35,825 nt of DNA, taken from contig NZ_JBMMGT010000026.1 in the NCBI RefSeq assembly GCF_049366555.1, forward strand, positions 1 through 35,825, read 5' to 3'. Below, piece after piece: positions 22,938-30,674 of the stretch. The DNA is from Avibacterium volantium_A. Its GTDB lineage: Bacteria > Pseudomonadota > Gammaproteobacteria > Enterobacterales > Pasteurellaceae. A program made the translations under genes and the position numbers. Under the pieces are notes generated by a model. It was not told the DNA's origin, searched no databases, and saw only the letters and a program-made list of their open reading frames with translations. Positions within the stretch are counted from its first letter, which is position 1; each line of letters begins with the position of its first letter.

Positions 22938-25319
22938 CTAATTTATTTTAGATAAAGGAATGGAACAATTTGGCGCCAAAAGCTGTCCATTGACATAAAT
23001 CTCTCGTTGTTCATTTTTTGGCGTGCGCAAATGTAACACGTTATATTGTGGACTAAAAGAACCTGTTCGATGAATTGTTAAATTAATGGAATGACTATCA
23101 CAGACTAAGTCAATATTTAATAAAAGATAATCATCTTTTAAATAATTAAATGTTTTTCCATCATCATCAAAAATCTCAATATTTGTTTCTCCTTCGTCAA
23201 TAAATGGCATAATTAACAACTCTCTGTGAGTATCTTGCTGTACATTAACACCACTTCTTAGATTCATAGGAAGAATTGAGCCCGCTTTAACAAAAAGTGG
23301 GATACGTTCTAAAGGGGCTGCCACGGTAATCTCTTGCCCACCGCTATACCATTGATGTGTATCAAAATCATACCAACCAACTTGATTGTTTGGTAAATAA
23401 ACACTTCGTTGTCTTTGATTTGGTTCTACTACAGAGGCAACTAAGAGCGAATCTCCTAATAAATAATCATCATTTTCAACAAATGTATTTGGGTCATTTT
23501 CATGATCTAAAAATGTTGGGCGTAGCATCGGTTCGTGATATTTATGCGCTTTCCATAATAAATTATATAAATAAGGCATTAATTGATAACGTAAATGAAT
23601 TGCTGCACGAATAATATTGGTGACTTCTGGATACATCCAAGGCTCATTTACAGTATGATCATCGTTCCAAGAATGAATGGTAAATCTAGGGTGCATTACG
23701 CCATTTTGCACCCAGCGAACAAAAAGTTCAGGATCTGGTTTGTCACCAGAAAAGCCCCCCACATCATGCCCTACATTGTAAAGTGCTGAAAGGCTCATTC
23801 CTAATCCCATTTTGATATTGTATTTGAGCGTATGCCAGCTTGTGCGATTATCACCACTCCAAGTTTGAACATAGCGATTCATTCCAGCTGATCCCGAGCG
23901 AGAAATTAAATAAGGTCTTATTTCAGGCTGATGGGCTAATTGTGCTTCATAAGAGGCTTTCATCATCAATAAAGGCATTAATGGGCGAAGTAATTTAATT
24001 GGTTTCTCATCACCAAAATAACAACAACGAGCCTGATTATCCCAGATTTCAAATTCGTTATTATCATTCCAAGTCGAAGCAATCCCATAGCCAAGTAATT
24101 GGGTTGTTACATTATTTTTCCACCAATTAATTGTATCTGGATTGGTAAAATCCAAATGAGAACCTTCATCATCCCAAAACATTGAGCGCTCAGGCTGTTC
24201 TGACAAAGAATCTTTAATAAATAATCCGGCTTCAGCAACCTCTTCATATCTTGGATGATCTTGCAATAAGCAAGGTTTAATATTCGCTGCAAGTTGCATA
24301 CCAGCTTGTTGAAAATAAGCTGTCATTGCTTTAGGATTTGGGAATTTATCGTGATTCCAATTAAACACATAGCGTTTATTATTGATAGAAGTATAACCTG
24401 AAGATAATTGGAACGAATCACAAGGAATATTATAAGTGCGGCATAAATCTACGAAGTTTTTCAACTGCTCCTGAGCATCAGGTGCATCAGTATAATGCAT
24501 CGTTGAACCACTATATCCCAAGCTCCATTTAGGACTAAAAATAGTACCACCAGTTAACTGGCAATATTTCTTAGTCACATCAACAATTTTAGGCCCAAGG
24601 ATAAAATAGTAATCTAGATCACCATCGTCAGCTCGATAAAAGCGGTATGCGGAGTGATAATTATCTAGTTCATTACCTAAATCAAACCAACAATGCGCTA
24701 AATTATCATAATAGAGCCCATAACTTGCTTGTGGTGTATACGTAATGTAAAAGGGAATATGCTTATATAATGGATCAGTGTTCTCAGCATTATATCCCAT
24801 CGCATCTAAATTACGCATTTCAAAACGCCTTCCATAACGATTTAAATTTCCCGCTTTCTCACCTAATCCATAGTAATGTTCATCTGGAGAACGTTGCATA
24901 AAGTGCGAACTACTTGGTAAAGAAATTCCCATTAAATAAGCACCGCTCTTTCTATCCTGAGCTATTGTTTGCCAACCTTGTTCTGTATATTGCTGCCATT
25001 CTAACCACAATGGCTGATGAATAATAACTTTTAATTTTTCTGTATAGATCTCTAATTGTTGAAACTTATCTAGTATGCAATATTCAGGAAGAGTGAAGCC
25101 ATCAGTTCTCCATTTATTTCGGCCTTTCCAATCAATATCATTTTGATTTGGTGTAATTGCCCAAGTATCAGGTAAGCGAAAATTGTTGTTATAAGAGAAT
25201 GCAACACGAAATATATCTTGTTCAAGAATAAATAAATGAAGTTTAATTCCATATTCACATTCTAAGTCAATACGATTACTTTCTTGGTTGATGATTTTCC
25301 AATTCTTTAATGTTTTCAT
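22938..25319 (-). CDS. GH31 family alpha-glycosidase, cytoplasmic, in the uronate operon
   Basis: Large glycoside hydrolase of 793 residues. The N-terminal beta-sandwich (about 1-260) includes HYYGLGEKAGNLNRYGRRFE. The catalytic barrel follows, with the nucleophile Asp419 in STWNDNNEFEIWD and the likely acid/base Asp490 in TWSGDNRTSW; NVGHDVGGFSGDKPDPELF is the conserved downstream loop. C-terminal beta domains end in FVKAGSILPM and related strands. There is no signal peptide, so it acts on an imported substrate. GH31 enzymes include alpha-glucosidases, alpha-xylosidases and sulfoquinovosidases; specificity cannot be read from sequence alone. Placement between dctM and uxuR (13 and 9 bp) suggests an alpha-linked uronide or an aldobiouronic acid. 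RBS GGAGGGAG is strong. Two out-of-frame open stretches inside it are shadows. Confidence 0.9.
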   Translation of the reverse strand: MKTLKNWKIINQESNRIDLECEYGIKLHLFILEQDIFRVAFSYNNNFRLPDTWAITPNQNDIDWKGRNKWRTDGFTLPEYCILDKFQQLEIYTEKLKVIIHQPLWLEWQQYTEQGWQTIAQDRKSGAYLMGISLPSSSHFMQRSPDEHYYGLGEKAGNLNRYGRRFEMRNLDAMGYNAENTDPLYKHIPFYITYTPQASYGLYYDNLAHCWFDLGNELDNYHSAYRFYRADDGDLDYYFILGPKIVDVTKKYCQLTGGTIFSPKWSLGYSGSTMHYTDAPDAQEQLKNFVDLCRTYNIPCDSFQLSSGYTSINNKRYVFNWNHDKFPNPKAMTAYFQQAGMQLAANIKPCLLQDHPRYEEVAEAGLFIKDSLSEQPERSMFWDDEGSHLDFTNPDTINWWKNNVTTQLLGYGIASTWNDNNEFEIWDNQARCCYFGDEKPIKLLRPLMPLLMMKASYEAQLAHQPEIRPYLISRSGSAGMNRYVQTWSGDNRTSWHTLKYNIKMGLGMSLSALYNVGHDVGGFSGDKPDPELFVRWVQNGVMHPRFTIHSWNDDHTVNEPWMYPEVTNIIRAAIHLRYQLMPYLYNLLWKAHKYHEPMLRPTFLDHENDPNTFVENDDYLLGDSLLVASVVEPNQRQRSVYLPNNQVGWYDFDTHQWYSGGQEITVAAPLERIPLFVKAGSILPMNLRSGVNVQQDTHRELLIMPFIDEGETNIEIFDDDGKTFNYLKDDYLLLNIDLVCDSHSINLTIHRTGSFSPQYNVLHLRTPKNEQREIYVNGQLLAPNCSIPLSKIN

Positions 25320-25332
25320 ACTCCCTCCTAAA

Positions 25333-26634
25333 TTAATAGCCTAATAAAACTCTAGGTAAAAATAAGCTAATATCTGGAATATAAGTCACCAATAATAAAG
25401 CGAAAATTAATGCACAGTAGAAAGGCAATAAAGGTTTAATGACTTGATTAATTTTTATTCCACCAACGGAACAACCTATAAATAATGCACTACCAACTGG
25501 TGGCGTACAAATACCGATCGATAAGTTAAATGCCATTACAATACCAAAATGAACAGGATCCATTCCGAGCTCAGTTACTATTGGTAGGAAAATGGGTGTA
25601 AATATTAATAAGGCAGGTGTCATATCCATAAATACACCTACAACAAGTAAAATCAGATTGATGATTAATAAAATAACAATAGGATTCTCAGAAACAGCAA
25701 GTAAGGCATCACTAATCGTATAAGGAATATCTGCATTTGCCATTGCCCAAGACATTCCCATTGATGTACCAATCAGTAGCAATACAATAGAAGTAGTAAT
25801 TACAGAATCAAGGATAATCTTAGGAAGCTCTTTTAACTTCACTTCACGATAAATTACCATAGCTAGAATTAATGTATAAACAACGGCAAATGCGGAAGCT
25901 TCTGTCGCAGTAAAAATTCCGCCAATAATTCCTCCCATAATGACGATAATTAATCCTAGACTTGGTAGCGCATCTAGTGTCTTTTTCACTGCTTCGTTCA
26001 TTGTTGGTTTTGGTGATACAGGATAATGACGTCTTTTAGCAATAAAACCAATAATTAGCATAATAGACAATCCCATTAGGATACCCGGAATATATCCTGC
26101 TAGAAATAATGCACCAATTGATGTTCCGCCAGAAATTAATGAATACACAATAAACGTATTGCTTGGTGGAATTAATAACCCTGTCGGACAAGATGCAATA
26201 TTTACAGCTGCAGAAAATGCTGGGTCATAACCTTCTTTTTTCTGCAATGGTGCCATTATCCCCCCCATAGCAGCTCCTGATGCTACTGCTGAGCCAGAAA
26301 TAGACCCAAACATCATATTAGCTAGTACATTAACGTGAGCCAGCGAACCGGGTAATCTTCCGCCAATAACTTTTGCAAATTCGATTAAACGCAATGCAAT
26401 TCCGCCTCGATTCATAATATTTCCAGCAAGAATAAAGAAAGGAATAGCGAGTAAAGAAAAACTATCTAATCCAGAGGCCATCTTCTGTGAAATAACAGCA
26501 ATTGCCGAATCAAATGGCAGTGAAAGCATTATTGTCAATAACGATGCAATACCAATCGAAAATGAAATTGGTACACCAATAAACAAAAGAAGAAAGAAAC
26601 TTGTGCTTAATACGATAATCGTAGACCATTCCAT
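25333..26634 (-). CDS. dctM: TRAP transporter large permease (DctM family)
   Basis: Main membrane subunit of a tripartite ATP-independent periplasmic transporter, importing an organic acid with sodium. The 433 residues and about 12 hydrophobic segments fit DctM. Marks are FFLLLFIGVPISFSIGIA, LLAIPFFILAGNIMNRGG, FGSISGSAVASGAAMGG, NIASCPTGLLIPPSNTFIVY, and TPPVGSALFIGCSVG near the end. It follows dctQ by 10 bp and precedes the GH31 gene. Its place next to uxuA and uxuR suggests a hexuronate or an oligosaccharide carrying one. Confidence 0.94.
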   Translation of the reverse strand: MEWSTIIVLSTSFFLLLFIGVPISFSIGIASLLTIMLSLPFDSAIAVISQKMASGLDSFSLLAIPFFILAGNIMNRGGIALRLIEFAKVIGGRLPGSLAHVNVLANMMFGSISGSAVASGAAMGGIMAPLQKKEGYDPAFSAAVNIASCPTGLLIPPSNTFIVYSLISGGTSIGALFLAGYIPGILMGLSIMLIIGFIAKRRHYPVSPKPTMNEAVKKTLDALPSLGLIIVIMGGIIGGIFTATEASAFAVVYTLILAMVIYREVKLKELPKIILDSVITTSIVLLLIGTSMGMSWAMANADIPYTISDALLAVSENPIVILLIINLILLVVGVFMDMTPALLIFTPIFLPIVTELGMDPVHFGIVMAFNLSIGICTPPVGSALFIGCSVGGIKINQVIKPLLPFYCALIFALLLVTYIPDISLFLPRVLLGY

Positions 26635-26644
26635 AATTTATCTC

Positions 26645-27136
26645 CTATTTAATTCGTTTTAACTTTTTTAAATGACTTATTAAATCTTGGCATAAATAAA
26701 ACAGCATAAAAAAACCACTGATTGGAATAGCTAAATAAACGAGCCCCATCTGAACCCCTAAGACTGGAGAAATCTGACCATTTGCAATCGTATCTTGTAC
26801 TAAATTTATTCCCCCATAGCACATTATAGATAGCACGAAAAATATACTGACTAAATTAATAATCAATGTCAGTTGTAGAAGTTTTGCTGGGGAGTTTTCA
26901 AGCTTTGTGGCTAACAAATCAATTGCTAAATGCTTTTTCTGCCCTAAAGCGTAAGCAGCCCCAATTAATCCAACCCAGATGAAAAGAAAGCGAGCCATTT
27001 CATCGGTATAGGTGCTTGGCGTATTCAATATATAGCGTGAGAAAACTTGCCAAACCACGCAACAGACAAGTATGGAACAAAGTGCTACACACATAGCTGC
27101 TAGCACCTTATTTACTAGATTGGTGAATTTTTCCAT
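26645..27136 (-). CDS. dctQ: TRAP transporter small permease (DctQ family)
   Basis: Small membrane subunit of the TRAP transporter, 163 residues with four hydrophobic helices (about 12-32, 45-65, 85-108, 125-148). Family marks are FSRYILNTPSTYTDEMARFLFIW (in parts: YTDEMARFLFIWVGLIGAAY) and KKHLAIDLLATKLE. It is the first gene of the minus-strand operon, and its RBS GGAGAAC is 18 bases from a UxuR-type operator, so repressor binding would sit on the leader or start of the transcript. Confidence 0.92.
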   Translation of the reverse strand: MEKFTNLVNKVLAAMCVALCSILVCCVVWQVFSRYILNTPSTYTDEMARFLFIWVGLIGAAYALGQKKHLAIDLLATKLENSPAKLLQLTLIINLVSIFFVLSIMCYGGINLVQDTIANGQISPVLGVQMGLVYLAIPISGFFMLFYLCQDLISHLKKLKRIK

Positions 27137-27153
27137 TTTTGTTCTCCATTTTT

Positions 27154-27167
27154 ATTGGTGAACCAAT
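27154..27167. promoter_or_regulatory. UxuR/ExuR-type operator
   Basis: ATTGGT-GA-ACCAAT, with further A/T symmetry, matches the E. coli UxuR/ExuR consensus (about ATTGGTATACCAAT) in both arms. It lies just before the dctQ RBS. Confidence 0.75.
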
Positions 27168-27210
27168 TTTGCTTTTTATCGGTAAAAAATCAATAAAAAA
27201 TAGTTAATTT

Positions 27211-27226
27211 TGTGATCTGGCTCACC
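27211..27226 (+). promoter_or_regulatory. CRP site overlapping a second, weaker UxuR-like site
   Basis: TGTGATCTGGCTCACC matches TGTGA-N6-TCACA in nine of ten positions. The centre (27218.5) is about 60 bases before the start predicted for dctP, a class I position. Bases 27216-27229 (TCTGGCTCACCAAT) also match the UxuR palindrome in 9 of 14 positions, with an intact right half-site, so repressor and CRP may compete. Confidence 0.65.
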
Positions 27227-27243
27227 AATTTTAAAAAATTGGA

Positions 27244-27271
27244 TTGAACTCTTTAAAAAGAAAGTTATAGT
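27244..27271 (+). promoter_or_regulatory. Candidate promoter for the dctP operon
   Basis: TTGAAC (27244-27249) and TATAGT (27266-27271) with a 16-base spacer; the start would be near 27278, leaving a leader of about 95 bases before the dctP ATG. Confidence 0.5.
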
Positions 27272-27373
27272 TAAGCTCACTTGCAATATGCAAATATTGT
27301 TTGTAGCCAATGTGAAAGTGAATAAGTTTTACCGCTTTCATTGATGAATTGATCTAACCAAATGGAGAATTTT

Positions 27374-28357
27374 ATGAAAAGAACGATCCTTTCTAGTGCG
27401 TTAATCACAATATTATCAATGGGAATTGCATTATCTTCTCAAGCTAAAACAACATTAAAAATCAGTCATAACAATGATAAAACTCACCCTGTACATATTT
27501 CAATGCAACATATGGCGGATGAAGTCAAACAGCTGACTAATGGAGAAGTGGTGATCCGCATCTATCCAAACAGCCAACTTGGTTCTCAACGTGAATCAAT
27601 GGAATTATTACAAGCGGGTTCATTGGATATGGCAAAATCAAATGCCAGCGAAATGGAAGCGTTTGAGGCAACCTATGGTGCGTTTAACTTACCTTACTTA
27701 TTTAAAGATCGTGATCATTATTATCGCGTTTTGGCAGACAATGATGTGGGGCAAAAGATTTTACAAAATTCACAAGATAAAGGCTTTATTGGTTTAACTT
27801 ATTATGATGGTGGAGCAAGAAGTTTTTATGCCAATAAACCGATTAAATCTCCTGAAGATTTAAAAGGAATGAAAATTCGTGTGCAACCAAGCCCAACTGC
27901 AGTTGAAATGATCAAATTAATGGGTGCTTCTCCAACACCTCTTGCTTACGGTGAACTCTATACCGCATTACAACAAAAGGTTGTTGATGGTGCAGAAAAC
28001 AATGAAACAGCTTTAACGCTAGCTCGACACGGTGAAGTTGCGAAGTTCTTTAGTGAAGATGAACATACAATGATTCCAGACGTATTGTTGATCAGTACAA
28101 AATCTTGGCAAAAATTAACGCCAGAACAACAAAAAATCTTAAAACAAGCTGCAGATAATTCAATGTTATTCCATAAAGATCTTTGGACAAAAATGATTGC
28201 TGAGGAAAAAGACAAAGCTCAAAAACAACTTAATGTTGAATTTGTACAAGTCGATAAGGCACCTTTCGTACAAGCGGTAAAATCAATGCACGATACAGCA
28301 AAACAAAATACCACATTGAAACCTTATATTGAACGTATTGAAGCGTTAAGTGAATAA
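27374..28357 (+). CDS. dctP: TRAP transporter periplasmic binding protein (DctP family)
   Basis: Extracytoplasmic substrate-binding subunit of the TRAP system. I chose the ATG at 27374 (327 residues), which has GGAG six bases upstream; the ATG at 27362 would place four odd residues before the signal peptide. The signal peptide MKRTILSSALITILSMGIAL ends at SSQA (residue 24). DctP marks are GEVVIRIYPNSQLG, DMAKSNASEMEAF, KGMKIRVQPSPTAVEM (the Arg binds the substrate carboxylate) and YTALQQKVVDGAENN. It is divergent from dctQM, unlike the usual dctPQM order. A hairpin between it and the next gene may make the binding protein more abundant than the enzymes. Confidence 0.94.
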   Translation: MKRTILSSALITILSMGIALSSQAKTTLKISHNNDKTHPVHISMQHMADEVKQLTNGEVVIRIYPNSQLGSQRESMELLQAGSLDMAKSNASEMEAFEATYGAFNLPYLFKDRDHYYRVLADNDVGQKILQNSQDKGFIGLTYYDGGARSFYANKPIKSPEDLKGMKIRVQPSPTAVEMIKLMGASPTPLAYGELYTALQQKVVDGAENNETALTLARHGEVAKFFSEDEHTMIPDVLLISTKSWQKLTPEQQKILKQAADNSMLFHKDLWTKMIAEEKDKAQKQLNVEFVQVDKAPFVQAVKSMHDTAKQNTTLKPYIERIEALSE

Positions 28358-28363
28358 TAATTT

Positions 28364-28392
28364 AAAAGTGCGGTATTTTTTACCGCACTTTT
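28364..28392 (+). terminator. Intercistronic hairpin of two opposed uptake signals
   Basis: AAAAGTGCGGTA and TACCGCACTTTT form a perfect 12-bp stem with a TTTTT loop. Both arms contain the exact 9-base uptake core (28366-28374 and 28382-28390). The T-run after the stem is short (ends TTTTTATG), so termination may be partial. It sits 6 bp after dctP and 21 bp before the SDR gene. Confidence 0.8.
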
Positions 28393-28413
28393 TATGACAT
28401 TGGAGAAATTACA

Positions 28414-29259
28414 ATGACTATTGCAAAAAAACACAATTTTAAAAATAAGACTATTGTTATTACTGGTGCGGGCGGAGTGTTGTGTGCTTTTTTAGCTAAA
28501 GCTTTAGCCAAAACCCAAGCTAAAATCGCATTGTTAGATATTAATTTTGATGCGGCTAGTCAGGTAGCTCAAGAAATTGAACAAGAAGGCGGAATTGCAA
28601 AAGCCTATCAAACTAATGTATTAGAGCTAAATAGCCTTCAACAAACCCGCAATGCGATTGAACAAGACTTTGGCACTTGCGATATTTTAATAAATGGCGC
28701 AGGCGGCAATAATCCAAAGGCGACAACCGATAATGAATTCCATCAATTTGATTTACCTGATAACACCAAAAGTTTCTTTGAATTAGATAAATCTGGTATT
28801 GAATTTGTTTTCAATTTGAATTACTTAGGTACGCTTTTGCCAACGCAAGTATTTGCTAAAGATATGATGGGAAAACAAGGGGCAAATATCGTAAATATTT
28901 CAAGTATGAATGCTTTCACGCCTTTAACAAAAATCCCTGCATACTCTGGTGCAAAAGCGGCGATTAGTAATTTTACGCAATGGCTTGCAGTGTATTTTTC
29001 TAAAGTAGGTATTCGCTGCAATGCAATTGCACCAGGATTTTTGGTAAGTAATCAAAACCGAACATTATTATTTGATGAAAATGGTCAGCCTACTGCGAGA
29101 GCAAATAAAATTTTGACCAATACGCCAATGGGAAGATTTGGTGAACCAGAAGAATTATTAGGTGCATTGCTATTTTTAATTGACAGTGAATACTCTAGTT
29201 TTGTTAATGGTGTAGTTTTACCTGTGGACGGTGGATTCTCTGCTTATAGTGGGGTGTAA
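28414..29259 (+). CDS. SDR-family fructuronate reductase (D-mannonate oxidoreductase)
   Basis: Short-chain dehydrogenase of 281 residues, predicted to reduce D-fructuronate to D-mannonate, the step between UxaC and UxuA. The nucleotide loop is ITGAGGVLCAFLAKALA (about 16-32) and DI at the end of beta2 is the coenzyme-specifying acid (LLDIN). NGAGGNNPKATT is the NAG-like motif. The catalytic Ser lies in NISSMNAF and the Tyr/Lys pair in YSGAKAAISN. NAIAPGF is conserved downstream. The classical UxuB is a larger, unrelated long-chain dehydrogenase; an SDR in the same genomic place occurs in H. influenzae next to its uxu/TRAP genes as I recall. No UxuB-type gene is seen here, which supports the SDR in that role. 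Confidence 0.82.
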   Translation: MTIAKKHNFKNKTIVITGAGGVLCAFLAKALAKTQAKIALLDINFDAASQVAQEIEQEGGIAKAYQTNVLELNSLQQTRNAIEQDFGTCDILINGAGGNNPKATTDNEFHQFDLPDNTKSFFELDKSGIEFVFNLNYLGTLLPTQVFAKDMMGKQGANIVNISSMNAFTPLTKIPAYSGAKAAISNFTQWLAVYFSKVGIRCNAIAPGFLVSNQNRTLLFDENGQPTARANKILTNTPMGRFGEPEELLGALLFLIDSEYSSFVNGVVLPVDGGFSAYSGV

Positions 29260-29260
29260 A

Positions 29261-30664
29261 ATGAAAGCATTTATGGATGAAGATTTTTTACTCTCAACAG
29301 ATACAGCAAAACAGCTTTATCATCAATATGCTGAACCGCAACCTATTTTCGACTATCACTGTCATTTAAGTCCTAAAGATATTGCGGAAAACCGTCAATT
29401 TAAAGATCTCACTGAAATTTGGTTAGAAGGCGATCATTATAAATGGCGAGCAATGCGAACGGCGGGAATTGATGAAAATCTTATTACGGGAACAGCAGAT
29501 AATTACCAAAAATATTTAGCTTGGGCGAAAACTGTGCCACTCTGTATTGGTAATCCTATTTACCATTGGACACATTTAGAATTGCGCCGACCTTTTGGCA
29601 TAACAAATACTCTATTTAATCCAAAATCGGCAGAAACAATTTGGCATCAATGTAATGAAATGCTGCAGCAGCCCGATTTTTCTGCACGTGGCATTATGCA
29701 GCAGATGAATGTTCGCTTATCGGGAACAACCGATGATCCTATTGATAGTCTTGAATATCATCAACAAATTGCTAATGATCCTAGCTTTAATATTGATGTT
29801 GTACCAAGTTGGCGTCCAGATAAAGCATTCAAAATTGAGCTTGATGGATTTTCTGAATACATTATTCAACTTTCTGAAGCAAGCGATATTGAGATCTGTT
29901 CCTTTGATACATTAAAACAAGCCTTATTAAAACGGCTTGAGCATTTTGATCGCTATGGCTGTAAGTCTGCAGATCACGGAATGGAAATTGTTCGTTTCGC
30001 CCCAATTCCTGAAGAGCGAGTTTTAGATCAAATTTTACAACAACGTTTACAAGGTAAAACATTAGACGAAGAAAAAATTGCTCAATTTAGTACCGCTCTT
30101 CTAGTGTGGCTTGCCAGCCAATATGCTAAACGTCAATGGGTAATGCAAATGCACATTGGTGCTTTACGCAATAACAATACTCGAATGTTTCGATTATTAG
30201 GAGCAGATAGTGGTTTTGATTCTATCGGGGATCGTACCTATGCAGAACCATTAGCTAAATTATTGGATTTAATGGATCAAACAGATCATCTACCTAAGAC
30301 AGTACTCTATTGCTTAAATCCACGAGATAATGAAATGATTGCAAGTATGATTGGAAATTTCCAAACTGGTGGAATTGCTGGCAAAATTCAATTTGGTTCA
30401 GGTTGGTGGTTTAATGACCAAAAAGATGGAATGGAACGCCAATTACAGCAGCTTTCTCAACTTGGTCTGCTTAGCCAGTTTATCGGTATGCTAACTGATT
30501 CTCGCAGCTTTTTATCTTTCACTCGCCACGAATATTTCCGCCGTATTTTGTGCGAAATGATTGGTAAGTGGGTTGAAAACGGAGAAGCACCGAATGATAT
30601 GGTGCTATTAGGACAAATGGTACAAAACATTTGTTTTAATAACGCAAAAAATTATTTTAAATAA
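29261..30664 (+). CDS. uxaC: Glucuronate isomerase
   Basis: Converts D-glucuronate to D-fructuronate (and galacturonate to tagaturonate), the first cytoplasmic step. I chose the ATG at 29261 (467 residues; E. coli 470), directly after the SDR stop; an earlier in-frame start at 29231 would overlap the SDR gene and add ten residues foreign to the family. Marks are FMDEDFLLSTDTAKQLYHQY, IFDYHCHLSPKDIAENRQF (metal His pair), MRTAGIDENLITG, QMHIGALRNNNTRMF and GMLTDSRSFLSFTRHEYFRR. No uxaA/uxaB genes for the galacturonate branch are present, so glucuronate is the probable substrate. Confidence 0.96.
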   Translation: MKAFMDEDFLLSTDTAKQLYHQYAEPQPIFDYHCHLSPKDIAENRQFKDLTEIWLEGDHYKWRAMRTAGIDENLITGTADNYQKYLAWAKTVPLCIGNPIYHWTHLELRRPFGITNTLFNPKSAETIWHQCNEMLQQPDFSARGIMQQMNVRLSGTTDDPIDSLEYHQQIANDPSFNIDVVPSWRPDKAFKIELDGFSEYIIQLSEASDIEICSFDTLKQALLKRLEHFDRYGCKSADHGMEIVRFAPIPEERVLDQILQQRLQGKTLDEEKIAQFSTALLVWLASQYAKRQWVMQMHIGALRNNNTRMFRLLGADSGFDSIGDRTYAEPLAKLLDLMDQTDHLPKTVLYCLNPRDNEMIASMIGNFQTGGIAGKIQFGSGWWFNDQKDGMERQLQQLSQLGLLSQFIGMLTDSRSFLSFTRHEYFRRILCEMIGKWVENGEAPNDMVLLGQMVQNICFNNAKNYFK

Positions 30665-30674
30665 GGAGCAATAA

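Noticed and set aside
23357..23789. Plus-strand open frames inside the GH31 gene
   Set aside because: They lie antisense to a long gene with intact catalytic motifs and have no ribosome-binding sites.
29231..29260. Upstream start for uxaC
   Set aside because: It would overlap the SDR coding end and add ten residues absent from UxaC; the ATG at 29261 matches the family N-terminus.
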